The notes beneath the pieces are model-generated. The model did no database searches, was not told the DNA's origin, and saw only the letters and a list, made by a program, of their open reading frames with translations. Below are positions 1 through 11,800 of a stretch of DNA of 56,891 nucleotides, in pieces (positions within the stretch are counted from its first letter, which is position 1; each line of letters opens with the position of its first letter). The DNA is taken from assembly GCA_900546665.1 (NCBI GenBank), contig URDY01000018.1, positions 1 to 56,891 on the forward strand, read 5' to 3'. The position numbers were made by a program, and so were the translations under genes. This DNA comes from an uncultured Paraprevotella sp. (GTDB taxonomy: Bacteria > Bacteroidota > Bacteroidia > Bacteroidales > Bacteroidaceae).

Positions 1-1
1 G

Positions 2-91
2 ATGTTTGCCCGTGCGGTCATGGCGGCCGGTGTGGAAAGGCGCCATACGCGGGAGGGCAACCGGTATCGGGTGGTGGAAATTACAGAATAA
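2..91 (+). CDS. C-terminal fragment of an unidentified GC-rich gene
   Basis: An open frame enters from the left edge and ends in TAA after about 29 residues, finishing RYRVVEITE. It is very GC-rich (about two thirds G+C), unlike the AT-rich DNA that follows. The Arg/His-rich tail ending in a short beta strand resembles, from memory only, the C-terminal winged-helix end (DUF3874-like) of VirE/primase-type proteins carried by Bacteroidales mobile elements. Too little is visible to name it. An overlapping 221-codon frame starting at base 6 runs antisense to the next gene and is not credible. Confidence 0.35.
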   Translation: MFARAVMAAGVERRHTREGNRYRVVEITE

Positions 92-140
92 ACAAGAACA
101 AAAACCATTTTGTCCAGCTTATGAAGACAAGACATTCATT

Positions 141-887
141 CTACTTCCTTATCAAAGTACTGTTGAAAAGGACTTTGCCTTTCTTATCGGTTTCCACTCT
201 CTTGACCAAACCGATATTCTCAGCATACCATTCCGTGACATAGACTTTCTCGGAGAAGAACATGATCTTATACTGCATACGGTATGTTATTTTAAGGCAT
301 TTGAATGTACCAACAGGAGTTGTCACAGATTCAAAACCTTCCACCAAACCCTTATCAATAGCCGCACGCATACTGACCGGTCCCAACTTATATTGGAACT
401 TCGTTTCCGGAAGTTTATCACCTTTCTGTGCCTTGGGATTAAGAGAAAGACTGACGTCACCTTCACAACTGACGTGTTTCTGATACTCCCTGAAATCAGC
501 CTCACGCTCATCTGGTGTCTTTTTCAAACCGCCCGTCAATTCCATATCCTGAAAACCTTTCATGAAATTCTCCTTAATAAGCCCTACTCCATCACGGGCA
601 TTCATAAAAGACAGATGCGTTATGCCATCCTTTGCCAGACTAAACGTAAAGATCTCGTTTCCTTCCAATAGTTCCGATTCACGTCCCAGATTTTCCTGTT
701 TCACCATCAGAGTATCTCCACGGGTATAGACCTCCTTTATAAGGACTGTATCCGTAGTAACCTGATGTTTACCATCATTGTAATCTTCACTTTTATAATA
801 AAGCTTTGTACCCTTCTGAGTACTGAAAAACTGTGCGTGGGCCAACCCGGCAAACAACAGGAAAAAGCCCAATAACCATTTTCTCAT
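141..887 (-). CDS. Secreted TapB/DUF3108-like protein
   Basis: 248 residues. A signal peptide is plain: positive MRK, a hydrophobic run, and likely cleavage after AHA at residues 17-19. The mature part is beta-rich, and its second half (TTPVGTFKCLKITY, then TEWYAENIGLVKRVE) has the signature of the TapB/DUF3108 fold. In that fold the pattern 'value converted from a precursor, then shown to be modified' recurs in periplasmic proteins of Bacteroidota. The function is not established; a periplasmic or outer-membrane-associated role is inferred. It stands alone: about 385 bp without genes separate it from the OmpA-like gene, and a TAnnTTTG box (complement at 938-945) lies 50 bp upstream of the start. 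Confidence 0.7.
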   Translation of the reverse strand: MRKWLLGFFLLFAGLAHAQFFSTQKGTKLYYKSEDYNDGKHQVTTDTVLIKEVYTRGDTLMVKQENLGRESELLEGNEIFTFSLAKDGITHLSFMNARDGVGLIKENFMKGFQDMELTGGLKKTPDEREADFREYQKHVSCEGDVSLSLNPKAQKGDKLPETKFQYKLGPVSMRAAIDKGLVEGFESVTTPVGTFKCLKITYRMQYKIMFFSEKVYVTEWYAENIGLVKRVETDKKGKVLFNSTLIRK

Positions 888-1205
888 AGCTGTAATATTT
901 AAAGGTTAATATTCAAATATCTATATGCCTACCGTAACAAAATTATGAATTCGATTCCACCTACCCATTTTCCGGATATTTAATACAAAGAACCCTTCAT
1001 CAGTCCGATCTCAACATATTACTGTGATAAAGTTAGCAAAAATTTTTCACCCTCCCAATTTTACATTTATTAACTTTTATCATTAAATCACACTCTGGCT
1101 TATCTCCCATTTATCTGAACGGTCAGCTATCAGCGTATAGTGTTATGAGGGAGGATATTGAAACAAAACCGTCTACCTGGTAACTGATACCTGCAGCGAA
1201 AAAAC
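888..1205. other. Intergenic region, no gene seen
   Basis: AT-rich spacer. Apart from the -7 box at 938-945 and the OmpA terminator at its right edge, I see no convincing ORF, repeat or RNA. The longest plus-strand ATG frame here is about a dozen codons. Confidence 0.6.
938..945 (-). promoter_or_regulatory. Putative -7 box of the TapB-like gene
   Basis: Reads TAATTTTG on the minus strand, matching the Bacteroidota -7 consensus TAnnTTTG, 50 bp before the start codon at 887. No TTTG -33 box is seen at the usual distance, so this is weaker than other promoters in the window. Confidence 0.4.
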
Positions 1206-1237
1206 AAAAGGAGAAGCCTCTTTAAGCCTCTCCTTTT
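1206..1237 (-). terminator. Intrinsic terminator after the OmpA-like gene
   Basis: On the minus strand AAAAGGAGA pairs with TCTCCTTTT. Five further inner pairs (two of them wobbles) close on an AAAG loop, giving a stem of about 14 bp. A T-run follows (A-run at 1201-1209 on the plus strand). It lies 36 nt past the stop codon at 1273. Confidence 0.75.
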
Positions 1238-1272
1238 CTATCTGATTTCTTGAAATTATTCCATATCAAAAC

Positions 1273-2172
1273 TTATTCACCTAAGGACTGTGACTCTTCC
1301 GTATCGGGAGCCTTGTCTATCAGATCCATGAACTGATCCAACTTAGGCGTAATGATGATCTGCGTACGACGGTTGCGCTGACGACCCAGTTCTGTATCAT
1401 TATCTGCAATCGGATTATATTCACCACGTCCTGCTGCTGTCAGACGCTTAGGATCTACACCATACTGATTCTGCAACACCTGCACAACTGAAGAAGCACG
1501 CAATGTACTCAAGTCCCAGTTGTTTCTGATGTTTGGACGTGAAATAGGCACAGGATCGGTATTGCCTTCTACCAATACATCATAGTCCTTATAGTCGGTA
1601 ATAATCTTGGCAATCTTGCTCAATGTCTGGCCGGCACGTTCGTTGACCTCATAGCTTCCGGACTTATACAGCATATTATCCGCCAAAGAGATGTAAACCA
1701 CTCCCTTCAGGACCTTGATATCCACTTCCTTCAACTCATCATTGCTAAGAGAACGGGTGAGATTGTTGGTCAGCACCATATTCAATGAGTCTGACTTTGA
1801 CTTGGCCTCTACCAACTGCTTGATAAAACGGTTGGAAGCATTGATCTCGTCCACCAATTTTGAGATGTTGATGTTACCCTGAGAATTCTGCTGAAGGCTC
1901 TGATCCAAAGATCCCTGCAGGGCAGTATATGATTTGCGGAGTTCCTCGTTGTTCTTGCGGGCTTCTTCAAGACGCTCTTCAAGGCTCTTCACGTTAGCCT
2001 TATAACCGGCCAACTCTACTTCCGCACTTTGATTGGCTTTACGTAATTCTACATTTTCATTTTTCAGCAACTCGTTTTTAGACTGCAAGTCAGCAAAACT
2101 TTTCTTACTGACGCAACCGGTCAGTAACAGACCACTGACAAACAACGGCAACAAAATGAATGTTCTTTTCAT
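1273..2172 (-). CDS. OmpA-family lipoprotein
   Basis: 299 residues. The N-terminus is a lipoprotein signal (lipobox LLTGC, lipidated Cys20). Residues ~25-135 form a heptad-rich coiled coil (SKNELLKNENVELRK and onward). Residues ~165-275 are an OmpA C-terminal peptidoglycan-binding domain, seen in LRASSVVQVLQ, DPKRLTAAGRGE and the closing RQRNRRTQIII. The conserved Asp/Arg pair that grips meso-diaminopimelate appears to be present (NWDLSTLRA, NRRTQ). It probably tethers the outer membrane to peptidoglycan, with the coiled coil as spacer. The organisation is like Pal or MotB-type OmpA proteins, but there are no motor partners nearby. It has its own promoter at 2198-2228 and its own terminator at 1206-1237. 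Confidence 0.85.
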   Translation of the reverse strand: MKRTFILLPLFVSGLLLTGCVSKKSFADLQSKNELLKNENVELRKANQSAEVELAGYKANVKSLEERLEEARKNNEELRKSYTALQGSLDQSLQQNSQGNINISKLVDEINASNRFIKQLVEAKSKSDSLNMVLTNNLTRSLSNDELKEVDIKVLKGVVYISLADNMLYKSGSYEVNERAGQTLSKIAKIITDYKDYDVLVEGNTDPVPISRPNIRNNWDLSTLRASSVVQVLQNQYGVDPKRLTAAGRGEYNPIADNDTELGRQRNRRTQIIITPKLDQFMDLIDKAPDTEESQSLGE

Positions 2173-2197
2173 GTTTCTTATATTTGGTTATTGGGCG

Positions 2198-2228
2198 CAA
2201 AGATATACATCTTATACTTTAAATCAAA
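2198..2228 (-). promoter_or_regulatory. Bacteroidota-type promoter of the OmpA-like gene
   Basis: On the minus strand, TTTG (2225-2228), a 19-nt spacer, then TATCTTTG (2198-2205). This matches the sigma-ABfr consensus TTTG-N19-21-TAnnTTTG. The expected start is near 2191, about 18 nt before the ATG at 2172. Confidence 0.7.
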
Positions 2229-2388
2229 AAGTTTTGATAAATAATCGGGATAATTAGGTGTTTTTTGAACAAATTCAAATTTATTATCACCTTATCATGA
2301 AAAGACTATATATCACGGCCTTATAAACACAACACTCAAAAAAGCAGTTCTAGCGTTTAATCCCCTGTTCCTTAAAGGCTGGAACCCA

Positions 2389-4227
2389 TCATTTGACCAT
2401 CACTTTCTTGACTGTTCCATTGTCCGCCTTTACGATATTGAGTCCCTTTCGCAAAGACGTGAGACGCGTGCCGGAAAACGTGTAACAAACAGCTGACGCA
2501 GCATCATCACTATTGACCACGCTGACGGATGCCGGATCATCAAGAAGACTATGCTTGTAAACGCCTTCTACTTTGGCCGCTAACGGAGCCGTATACCCAC
2601 CGAAAAAAGTCATCATACAGATTTGTGGCAGAATTCCCGAAGACAACATAGATGGTTCCAGTTCGAATTTATATTCTACAGCACCTTCGGGTACATCTGT
2701 CAGACTATTACCTTCCCAGAATGCCAGTTTCCAACCGGCAGCTACCGGCTCGGCAAACCTGACCAGCACATAATCACAATCCTTCACGTCGATGTCCATC
2801 ATTTTGAAAGCAATCTGCAAGTCTCCACTGGCCGTATAGGTATTGTAATCTTGCCCCGGCACAAAAGCCGTACGGGCAAAATTATCATATTGAGTTCCCT
2901 GATCCTGTGGGATCTCTATCAAATGCCCCGTTTCCTGTCCCGGAATTTCCTCCGGCAAAACATCATCCTCACAATTTTCGGCAGGAACCGGTCCATCAGT
3001 CGAATGAATGGCAAAAGCCGTAAAACGGTCATCCGAAGAGGTCTTGACAATCGTCATCTTATATTCTGTGTATTCAGGAACCTCAAACGGTATGACAACT
3101 TTCTTGCCCACCTCACCTGACTTGCAGAAAAGAACGGAAGAACCATCCAGAGTCTCTACCATGACATACATCTTATGACCGGATTCACCCGTCGCTTCAA
3201 AAGTAAGTCTGTAGTTTCCTTTCTCAAACTGCAGAGAAGTATACACGTTATTATCGGCGTTATTCGCTTTTTTAGGCGTACCATAAACATATCTGGTCTC
3301 ATCTGCACTGACCTTCCAATTATGTTCCCTTGGTTCAAAACCTTCCGTATCGATATTAAGCCGCCATTTCAAAGTGGTGTCACATTGATCCTCCAACGTA
3401 TACTGACTCATGAAATTCCACATGGTCTGTGCCGAATTTCCATCAGGGGTCTTATCCGTGTAATCATTATGCCCCATGCCGTCTATTTCATAATAGACAT
3501 AAGGAAAACCGCCCTCACCGGCTTCATAAATACTGCAACGGTACTGCCCTTCTACTGTCGTAACCTGAGGTAGCGGATGACAACCGTTACGAGCCACCAT
3601 ATTGTCACGAATGACCGGCATACAGGAATATTTCACGAAATCATCGGCCTTTCCGTGAATATGCAGAAAAGGAACCGGACGGGCACCTGTAGGACGGTGA
3701 TGGAATTCATTGAGTTGGAAACCGCTTATTGAAGCAAAAGCTGCAAAAATATCGGCTGCCGAGCTGGCATTGGAATAAGTCATCATTCCCCCATTTGAAA
3801 AGCCGCAACAATAAATGCGTGAACGGTCTACCGGATATTCCGAAGCGACCTGTTCGATGATCGCCTTAAAGAACCGAAGATCTTCATTGGTCTCTCCCGT
3901 TGCATTCCAACCGGGAATACTGCCGCCAAACACAGGAAAATACTGGTTCTCACCTTGCGGATAAACAACGATACATCCTTCTGCATCCGCCACAGACGTA
4001 CGGAAAGGCGAACGGTCGGTATCATGTCCGGACGCTCCGTGCAATGAAAATACCAACGGAGAATTGGCTGTTACATTATCGGGTACATAAAGTATATATT
4101 TCCGGGTCAATCCATCCACTGTGATGGAAAACTCCTCATTGACCTTTGCGGCCAGACTACTGCTGACACTAACAGCCAGCAGAATAAGACTACTCAATAT
4201 TTTCTTCATTTTTATTTGGTTTTTCAT
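2389..4227 (-). CDS. Secreted PHB-depolymerase/feruloyl-esterase-like (CE1) hydrolase with C-terminal sorting-like tail
   Basis: 612 residues. The signal peptide probably starts at Met7 (MKKILSS), ending near LAA at 25-27. Residues ~35-290 are an alpha/beta hydrolase of the LpqC/PHB depolymerase and feruloyl esterase group. It has an SLHGASG oxyanion region (61-67), a GFSNGG nucleophile elbow (Ser144), KADD (~194-197) and GMGHNDY (~248-254), which supply the likely Asp and His. Residues ~290-410 look like a beta-sandwich, possibly carbohydrate-binding. A third beta-rich part follows. The last ~40 residues (CYTFSGTRLTSLRKGLNIV to KKVMVK) resemble the short C-terminal domains ending in VxVK that are common on exported Bacteroidota enzymes, some of them type IX cargo. 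Substrate unknown; a plant polysaccharide ester is plausible. Confidence 0.75.
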   Translation of the reverse strand: MKNQIKMKKILSSLILLAVSVSSSLAAKVNEEFSITVDGLTRKYILYVPDNVTANSPLVFSLHGASGHDTDRSPFRTSVADAEGCIVVYPQGENQYFPVFGGSIPGWNATGETNEDLRFFKAIIEQVASEYPVDRSRIYCCGFSNGGMMTYSNASSAADIFAAFASISGFQLNEFHHRPTGARPVPFLHIHGKADDFVKYSCMPVIRDNMVARNGCHPLPQVTTVEGQYRCSIYEAGEGGFPYVYYEIDGMGHNDYTDKTPDGNSAQTMWNFMSQYTLEDQCDTTLKWRLNIDTEGFEPREHNWKVSADETRYVYGTPKKANNADNNVYTSLQFEKGNYRLTFEATGESGHKMYVMVETLDGSSVLFCKSGEVGKKVVIPFEVPEYTEYKMTIVKTSSDDRFTAFAIHSTDGPVPAENCEDDVLPEEIPGQETGHLIEIPQDQGTQYDNFARTAFVPGQDYNTYTASGDLQIAFKMMDIDVKDCDYVLVRFAEPVAAGWKLAFWEGNSLTDVPEGAVEYKFELEPSMLSSGILPQICMMTFFGGYTAPLAAKVEGVYKHSLLDDPASVSVVNSDDAASAVCYTFSGTRLTSLRKGLNIVKADNGTVKKVMVK

Positions 4228-4407
4228 AAGACTTCAAGTTATCAATAATATGAAAAGATACAATACCAACAGATAAAACTGATATGACCTTTAGACAATC
4301 AAGGGGTTAAAGTTACAGAATTTTATTTTCAAGCCTGTTATTTTCTGAATAAATCTGCATAAGGTCACATGATTATCTCCTGTAATCCAGTTCTATGATA
4401 CGAAAAT

Positions 4408-4441
4408 ACCCAAGAATATACCAAACGGTATAAACTTGGGT
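4408..4441 (-). terminator. Probable terminator after rpoC
   Basis: On the minus strand ACCCAAG pairs with CTTGGGT, and inside it ATACC pairs with GGTAT across a GTTT loop, with a symmetric 3x3 internal loop between the two stems. ATTTTCG follows, a modest U-tract. It sits 68 nt beyond the rpoC stop at 4509. Confidence 0.5.
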
Positions 4442-4508
4442 AACTTTCATACTTGTCACGTAAACAGGAACCAACGAACTGTTTATCCCTCTTTACGATA
4501 CGATCTCA

Positions 4509-7500
4509 TTATTGCTCATCCAAATCGAGTATGGACTTGCGGTTGGCCATCAGACGATCATATTCATCCTTGCAGCCTACCACAATCTTGGAAAACTCAC
4601 GCAAACCTGTACCGGCCGGAATGAGGTGACCACAGATCACATTCTCCTTCATACCTTCGAGCTTGTCGGTCTTTCCGTTGATTGCGGCATCATTCAATAC
4701 CTTGGTCGTTTCCTGGAAGGATGCTGCCGACATGAAGCTTGAAGTCTGCAATGCTGCACGGGTAATACCCTGCAGGATCTGAGTTGATGTGGCAGGAACC
4801 GCATCACGAACCTGTACCTGACGAAGGTCTTTACGCTTGAGCATTGAGTTCTCATCACGCAACTTACGGGCTGTTACTATCATACCGGCCTGCATTGTTT
4901 CCGAGTCACCGGCATCCGTTACCACTTTCTTACCCCAGATACGATCGTTCTCCTCTGAGAAATCCAGTTTGTCTACAATCTGCTGTTCCAGGAAGCGGGT
5001 ATCTCCCGGTTCGTCAATCTGAACCTTACGCATCATCTGACGGACAATAACCTCGAAGTGCTTGTCATTGATCTTCACACCCTGCAGACGGTACACATCC
5101 TGAATTTCGTTCACGATATATTCCTGAACCGCAGTCGGACCCTTGATAGCAAGGATGTCGGCCGGAGTAATGGCACCGTCAGACAACGGAGTTCCAGCAC
5201 GTACATAGTCGTTTTCCTGTACCAGGATCTGCTTAGACAATGGTACCAGATACTTCTTGACCTCACCGAGTTTGGATGTCACGATGATCTCACGGTTACC
5301 ACGTTTCAGTTTACCCATGGTGATCTCACCATCGATTTCTGATACCACAGCCGGATTAGAAGGATTACGAGCCTCGAACAACTCGGTAACTCGTGGAAGA
5401 CCTCCCGTGATATCACCTGCCTTACCAACCGCACGCGGAATCTTGACAAGTACATCACCGGCCTTCACGATCTGACCGTCTTCTACAGCGACGTGACCAC
5501 CGATCGGGAAGTTATAAGTACGGATCAACTCACCGTTCTCATCCATGATATGAGCTGAAGGCACTTTGGTCTTATCCTTGGGTTCTGTAATAATGATTTC
5601 GCGCAAACCAGTAGTTTCATCTGATTCAACACGATAAGTCATACCTTCTACAACATCCTCAAACAAGATCTTACCCGGAGTTTCCGTTACGATAACCGCA
5701 TTAAACGGATCCCACTTGGCAATTACCTTGCCCTTTTCAACCTTATCACCTTCTGATACATACAAAGTAGAACCATAAGGTACATTCTGCGTAAACAGAA
5801 CGATATCGGTATTTACATCGACAAAACGGACTTCAGCCAAACGACCTACTACCATCTTGGCAGGTGCTCCGGTCTCATCCGTAATATCTACAGTACGCAA
5901 TTCCTCAAATTCAACCTTTGCATCATACTTGGCAATAATGGTTGCATTGGCAGCTGCATTGGCAGCCACACCACCGGCGTGGAACGTACGCAATGTCAAC
6001 TGTGTACCCGGCTCACCGATTGACTGGGCTGCAATCACACCGACAGCCTCGCCCTTCTGTACCATACGGCTGGTTGCAAGGTTTCTACCGTAACACTTCA
6101 TACATACACCTCTGCGGCTCTCACACGTCAGCACTGAACGGATCTCTACACTCTCGATCGGAGAATCCTCGATCTCCTGTGCCTTGTCTTCCGTAATTTC
6201 CTCACCAGCGGCAACAATCAGCTTACCGGTAGTAGGATGTATAATATCGTGTACAGATACACGTCCGAGAATACGTTCGTAAAGTGAAGAAATCACTTCA
6301 TCACCATTCTTCAATGCCGTACATACCAATCCGCGCAAAGTACCGCAGTCTTCCTCTGTAATGATCACATCATGTGAAACATCCACAAGACGACGAGTCA
6401 GATAACCGGCATCGGCTGTCTTCAAGGCCGTATCGGCCAAACCTTTACGGGCACCGTGGGTTGAGATAAAGTACTCCAACACGCTCATACCTTCCTTAAA
6501 GTTAGAAAGGATCGGGTTCTCGATGATCTGTGCGCCTTCTGCACCGGCTTTCTGCGGCTTGGCCATCAAACCACGCATACCGGACAACTGGCTGATCTGA
6601 CCGGCAGAACCACGGGCACCGGAATCCAACATCATGTATACGGCATTGAATCCCTGATCGGCTTCCTTCATGGTCTTCATCAAAATCTTTGAAAGGTCAT
6701 TGTTGACGTGAGTCCAGGTATCGATAACCTGATTGTAACGTTCGTTGTCTGTGATGAAACCCATACCGTAATCATTGGTAATACGCTCTACTTCTTCGTT
6801 ACCACGACGAACAAGTTCTTCCTTCTCCTTCGGAATGATGATATCACCAAGGTTGAATGACAGACCACCATCGTAAGCCATCTTATAACCCAAGTTCTTG
6901 ATTCCGTCGAGGAATTCACAAGCACGAGCCACACCTACGGTCTTGATTACATCACTGATGATACCACGCAGTGTCTTTTTGGAAATGATATCATTGAAAT
7001 AGCCAACTTCCTCAGGTATGATCTCATTCACGATCACACGACCTACAGAAGTTTCAACCATCTTCTTGACCAAAGCACCGTTCTCATCCAGATCAGTAAC
7101 GATTACCTTGACCGGTGCATGAATATCGACACGCTTTTCATTGTAAGCGATGATAGCTTCTTCCGGTCCATAGAAGGTCAGTCCCTCGCCCAAAGAACCC
7201 GGACGCAACTTGGTGACATAATACAAACCAAGCACCATATCCTGAGAAGGCACGGTAATAGGCGCACCGTTGGCAGGGTTAAGGATATTGTGGGACTGCA
7301 ACATCAGGATCTGTGCTTCCAGAATAGCCTCATTACTCAAAGGCAAGTGAACGGCCATCTGGTCACCGTCAAAGTCGGCATTGAACGCCGTACATGCCAA
7401 CGGGTGCAACTGAATGGCTTTACCTTCGATCATCTTAGGCTGGAATGCCTGGATACCCAAACGGTGCAATGTCGGCGCACGGTTCAGCAGTACGGGATGA

Positions 7501-8789
7501 CCTTTCATTACGTATTCCAGAATATCCCAGATTACCGGCTCCTTACGATCGACAATCTTCTTGGCTGATTTCACCGTCTTGACAATACCACGCTCAATAA
7601 GCTTGCGGATGATAAACGGTTTATAAAGTTCTGCAGCCATCAGTTTAGGCAAACCACATTCACCCATCTTCAATTCAGGACCTACCACAATAACCGAACG
7701 GGCTGAATAGTCCACACGCTTACCCAACAGGTTCTGACGGAAACGTCCCTGCTTACCCTTCAATGAGTCAGACAAAGACTTTAACGGGCGGTTGGCATCA
7801 GTCTTCACCGCACTTGACTTACGTGAGTTATCAAACAAGCTGTCCACAGCTTCCTGCAACATACGTTTTTCATTACGCAGGATCACTTCCGGAGCCTTGA
7901 TCTCAATCAGTCGTTTCAAACGGTTGTTACGGATGATGACACGTCTGTACAGGTCATTCAAATCTGAAGTGGCAAAACGGCCTCCATCCAACGGTACCAA
8001 CGGACGAAGTTCGGGTGGAATAACCGGCAAAATCTTCATGATCATCCACTCCGGCTTATTACGTCCACGGCTGGCACGGAATGACTCGACAACCTGCAAG
8101 CGTTTGAGTGCCTCATTCTTGCGCTGCTGTGCAGAATCCGCATTGGCACGGTCACGCAATTCGTATGATAATTTGTCCAGATCCAGACGCAAAAGCAAAT
8201 CATAGATTGCCTCTGCTCCCATCTTGGCAATGAACTTGTTAGGATCTGAATCTTCCAGATACTGGTTCTCCTTCGGAAGCTGCTCCAGACGGTCCAGATA
8301 TTCATCTTCTGTCAACAGATCCAACTCTGCCAATCCGTCCTCTGCAAACACACCCGGCTGAATGACGATGTAACGTTCATAATAGATGACAGCATCAAGC
8401 TTCTTGGTCGGGATACCCAACAGATATCCGATCTTATTGGGTAATGAGCGGAAATACCAGATATGTGCAACCGGTACAACCAGCTGAATGTGTCCGGAAC
8501 GCTCACGACGCACTTTCTTTTCAGTGACTTCCACACCGCACCTGTCGCAGACAATGCCCTTATAACGTATTCTTTTGTACTTTCCGCAATGACATTCATA
8601 ATCCTTTGTCGGACCGAAAATACGCTCACAGAACAAACCGTCACGTTCAGGCTTGTAAGTACGGTAGTTTATGGTTTCCGGCTTCAATACTTCGCCGAAC
8701 GAATTTTCCAGGATTTCTTCCGGTGAAGCCAATCCGATGGTTATCTTCGTAAAATTACTCTTTATTTTAGATTCTTTTCTAAAAGCCAT
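4509..8789 (-). CDS. rpoC: DNA-directed RNA polymerase subunit beta'
   Basis: 1426 residues, full length for the Bacteroidota form. The N-terminal zinc ribbon is present (CHCGKYKR then CDRCGVEV, near residues 65-90). The absolutely conserved catalytic NADFDGD motif that binds Mg2+ is present, as is the second zinc site (CGTLRG, then [13 protein letters not shown]). The trigger-loop and bridge-helix region is intact ([18 protein letters not shown]). It forms the active centre with rpoB, 30 nt upstream and cotranscribed. Downstream there is only a terminator-like hairpin and then an unrelated esterase, so the rpsL-rpsG-fusA genes that often follow rpoC are absent here. Confidence 0.98.
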   Translation of the reverse strand: MAFRKESKIKSNFTKITIGLASPEEILENSFGEVLKPETINYRTYKPERDGLFCERIFGPTKDYECHCGKYKRIRYKGIVCDRCGVEVTEKKVRRERSGHIQLVVPVAHIWYFRSLPNKIGYLLGIPTKKLDAVIYYERYIVIQPGVFAEDGLAELDLLTEDEYLDRLEQLPKENQYLEDSDPNKFIAKMGAEAIYDLLLRLDLDKLSYELRDRANADSAQQRKNEALKRLQVVESFRASRGRNKPEWMIMKILPVIPPELRPLVPLDGGRFATSDLNDLYRRVIIRNNRLKRLIEIKAPEVILRNEKRMLQEAVDSLFDNSRKSSAVKTDANRPLKSLSDSLKGKQGRFRQNLLGKRVDYSARSVIVVGPELKMGECGLPKLMAAELYKPFIIRKLIERGIVKTVKSAKKIVDRKEPVIWDILEYVMKGHPVLLNRAPTLHRLGIQAFQPKMIEGKAIQLHPLACTAFNADFDGDQMAVHLPLSNEAILEAQILMLQSHNILNPANGAPITVPSQDMVLGLYYVTKLRPGSLGEGLTFYGPEEAIIAYNEKRVDIHAPVKVIVTDLDENGALVKKMVETSVGRVIVNEIIPEEVGYFNDIISKKTLRGIISDVIKTVGVARACEFLDGIKNLGYKMAYDGGLSFNLGDIIIPKEKEELVRRGNEEVERITNDYGMGFITDNERYNQVIDTWTHVNNDLSKILMKTMKEADQGFNAVYMMLDSGARGSAGQISQLSGMRGLMAKPQKAGAEGAQIIENPILSNFKEGMSVLEYFISTHGARKGLADTALKTADAGYLTRRLVDVSHDVIITEEDCGTLRGLVCTALKNGDEVISSLYERILGRVSVHDIIHPTTGKLIVAAGEEITEDKAQEIEDSPIESVEIRSVLTCESRRGVCMKCYGRNLATSRMVQKGEAVGVIAAQSIGEPGTQLTLRTFHAGGVAANAAANATIIAKYDAKVEFEELRTVDITDETGAPAKMVVGRLAEVRFVDVNTDIVLFTQNVPYGSTLYVSEGDKVEKGKVIAKWDPFNAVIVTETPGKILFEDVVEGMTYRVESDETTGLREIIITEPKDKTKVPSAHIMDENGELIRTYNFPIGGHVAVEDGQIVKAGDVLVKIPRAVGKAGDITGGLPRVTELFEARNPSNPAVVSEIDGEITMGKLKRGNREIIVTSKLGEVKKYLVPLSKQILVQENDYVRAGTPLSDGAITPADILAIKGPTAVQEYIVNEIQDVYRLQGVKINDKHFEVIVRQMMRKVQIDEPGDTRFLEQQIVDKLDFSEENDRIWGKKVVTDAGDSETMQAGMIVTARKLRDENSMLKRKDLRQVQVRDAVPATSTQILQGITRAALQTSSFMSAASFQETTKVLNDAAINGKTDKLEGMKENVICGHLIPAGTGLREFSKIVVGCKDEYDRLMANRKSILDLDEQ

Positions 8790-8819
8790 GTGTATATTAT
8801 TTAAAGAGTTTTATCTGTA

Positions 8820-11800
8820 TTATTCAAGTGTCACACTCAATCCCAAACCTCTCAACTCATGAAGCAAGACATTAAGTGACTCCGGAATACCCGGTGTAGG
8901 CATAGGCTCACCCTTCACAATTGCCTCGTACGCCTTAGAACGTCCAACCACATCATCAGACTTGATAGTCAGAATCTCCTGAAGAACGTGTGATGCACCG
9001 AAGGCCTCGATAGCCCAAACCTCCATCTCTCCGAAACGCTGACCTCCGAACTGTGCCTTACCACCCAAAGGCTGCTGCGTAATCAAAGAGTACGGACCGA
9101 TTGAACGGGCATGCATCTTGTCTTCAACCATGTGACCGAGCTTAAGCATGTAAGCGATACCTACAGTTGCCAACTGGTCGAACTTCTCACCTGTTGCTCC
9201 ATCATAAAGCTGGGTTGAACAGTAACGTGGCAAACCGGCTTTGTCTGTCCATTCACAAAGATCGTCCAAAGAAGCACCGTCGAAAATTGGTGTGGCAAAT
9301 TTCACACCCAACTGTCTGCCGGCAGCACCCAATACGGTCTCGAAGATCTGTCCAATGTTCATACGTGAAGGCACACCCAACGGGTTCAAAACGATATCTA
9401 CCGGAGTTCCGTCTGCAAGGAACGGCATGTCTTCCTGACGCACGATCTTGGACACGATACCCTTGTTTCCATGACGACCGGCCATTTTATCTCCTACACC
9501 GATCTTACGTTTCTTGGCAATGTAGACTTTAGCCATCTGGATGATACCTGAAGGCAATTCATCACCAATCGTAATGGCAAACTTCTTACGCTTCAACTCT
9601 GCATCCAACAGCTTATACTTCTTGAGGAAGTTGATAATCAATTTGGAGATCAGCATATTGGTATGCTCGTCATCGGTCCAGTCACTCAACTGTATGGTTG
9701 TAAAGTCAAGACCATCAAGCGCAGAAGCCGTAATCTTGCCACCCTTGGCAATAATCTCGCTACCCATGTAATCCTTGACACCCTGACATGGCTTGTTCTT
9801 GGTCAACTCCAACAGTTTGTCAATCAGGATAGCTTTCAGATCATCTACCTTGCTATTGAATTCCTCATCAATTTTCGGAAGGATCAGTTTGTCTGCAGCC
9901 TTGGCAGCACGGCTCTTAATAGCACGTGAGAAGAGTTTCTTATCAATAACCACTCCACTCAAAGAAGGTGACGCCTTTAATGAAGCATCCTTCACATCAC
10001 CTGCCTTGTCACCGAAGATCGCACGCAACAGTTTCTCTTCTGGTGAAGGATCACTTTCTCCCTTCGGAGTGATCTTACCGATCATGATATCTCCCGGCTG
10101 GATACGGGCACCTACTCTGACAATACCGTTCTCATCCAGATCCTTGGTAGCCTCTTCGCTGACATTAGGAATATCAGCAGTCAACTCTTCCATTCCGCGC
10201 TTCGTCTCACGTACTTCCAAAGAGAACTCTTCTACGTGTACAGAAGTCAGGATATCCTCGCGAACGACTCTTTCGTTCAATACGATAGCATCCTCATAGT
10301 TGTAACCCTTCCATGGCATGTATGCCACCAACAGGTTCTTTCCTAATGCCAACTCACCATTTTGGGTAGAATATCCTTCAGTCAGAATATCTCCGGCCTT
10401 TACACGTTGACCCTTGTCGCAAATCGGACGCAAGTCAATAGTCATGTTCTGGTTAGTACGACGGAATTTAGGAATACGGTATTCTTTCAATGCAGGCTCA
10501 AAGCTTACAAATTCTTCTTCTTCCGTACGATCATATAATATACGGATTGTGGTTGCATCCACATATTCGATCACACCATCACCTTCGGCTGTAATCATGG
10601 TACGTGAATCTTCACATACCTGCTTTTCAATACCTGTACCGACAATCGGAGATTCGCTGCGCAACAAAGGCACAGCCTGTCTCATCATGTTTGATCCCAT
10701 CAATGCACGGTGAGCATCGTCATGCTCAAGGAACGGGATCAAAGAAGCTGCAATTGAAGCAATCTGCTGAGGAGCCACATCCATAAGGTTAACTTCCTCT
10801 GGGGGTACAACAGGATAATCATCATCCTGACGACACTTAACCTTCGTACGGATAAACGTACCGTCGTCATTCAACGGTGCATTTCCCTGACCGATGATCT
10901 GACCTTCCTCTTCTTCTGCTGTAAGATATTCAATACCGGTTTCCAAAGATAAATCAACGACTCCGTTATTTACCTTACGGTAAGGGGTCTCAATAAAGCC
11001 CAGATCATTAATCTTGGCGTAAACACACAATGATGAAATCAAACCGATATTAGGACCTTCAGGAGACTCAATCGGACAAAGACGACCATAATGGGTATAG
11101 TGTACGTCACGAACCTCGAAGCCGGCACGCTCACGTGACAAACCACCAGGTCCCAATGCTGAAAGACGACGCTTGTGCGTTACCTCCGCCAACGGGTTGG
11201 TCTGGTCCATGAACTGTGACAAGGCATTGGTACCGAAGAATGAATTGATCACAGAAGAGATAGTCTTGGCATTGATCAGATCCGTCGGTGTGAACACCTC
11301 ATTATCTCTGACGTTCATTCTCTCACGGATCGTTCTGCTCATACGTGCCAAACCGATGGCAAACTGATTACTCAACTGCTCACCTACGGTACGTACACGA
11401 CGGTTACTCAAATGGTCGATATCATCGACAACAGCCTTGGAGTTGATCAATTCAATCAGATATTTGATAATCTCAATAATATCCTCTTTGGTCAACACGC
11501 GAACATCCATCTCTGTAGAAAGGTTCAGTTTGCGGTTGATTCTGTATCGTCCTACCTCACCCAAATCATATCTCTTCTCAGAGAAGAACAAGTTATTGAT
11601 GACCTCTCGTGCACTGGCATCATCAGCAGGATCAGCATTTCTCAACTGACGGTAAATATAAAGAACGGCTTCCTTCTCGGAGTTACTCGGGTCTTTCTGC
11701 AAAGTATTGAAGATGATTGAGTAGTCAGAAGTATTAGCCTCTTCCTTATGAATAAGTATACTGGGCACTCCACTATCAAGGATCTCATCAATATTCTGCT

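Noticed and set aside
6..671. 221-codon plus-strand ORF at the left edge
   Set aside because: Starts with TTG, overlaps the TapB-like gene on the other strand, and has no recognisable features.
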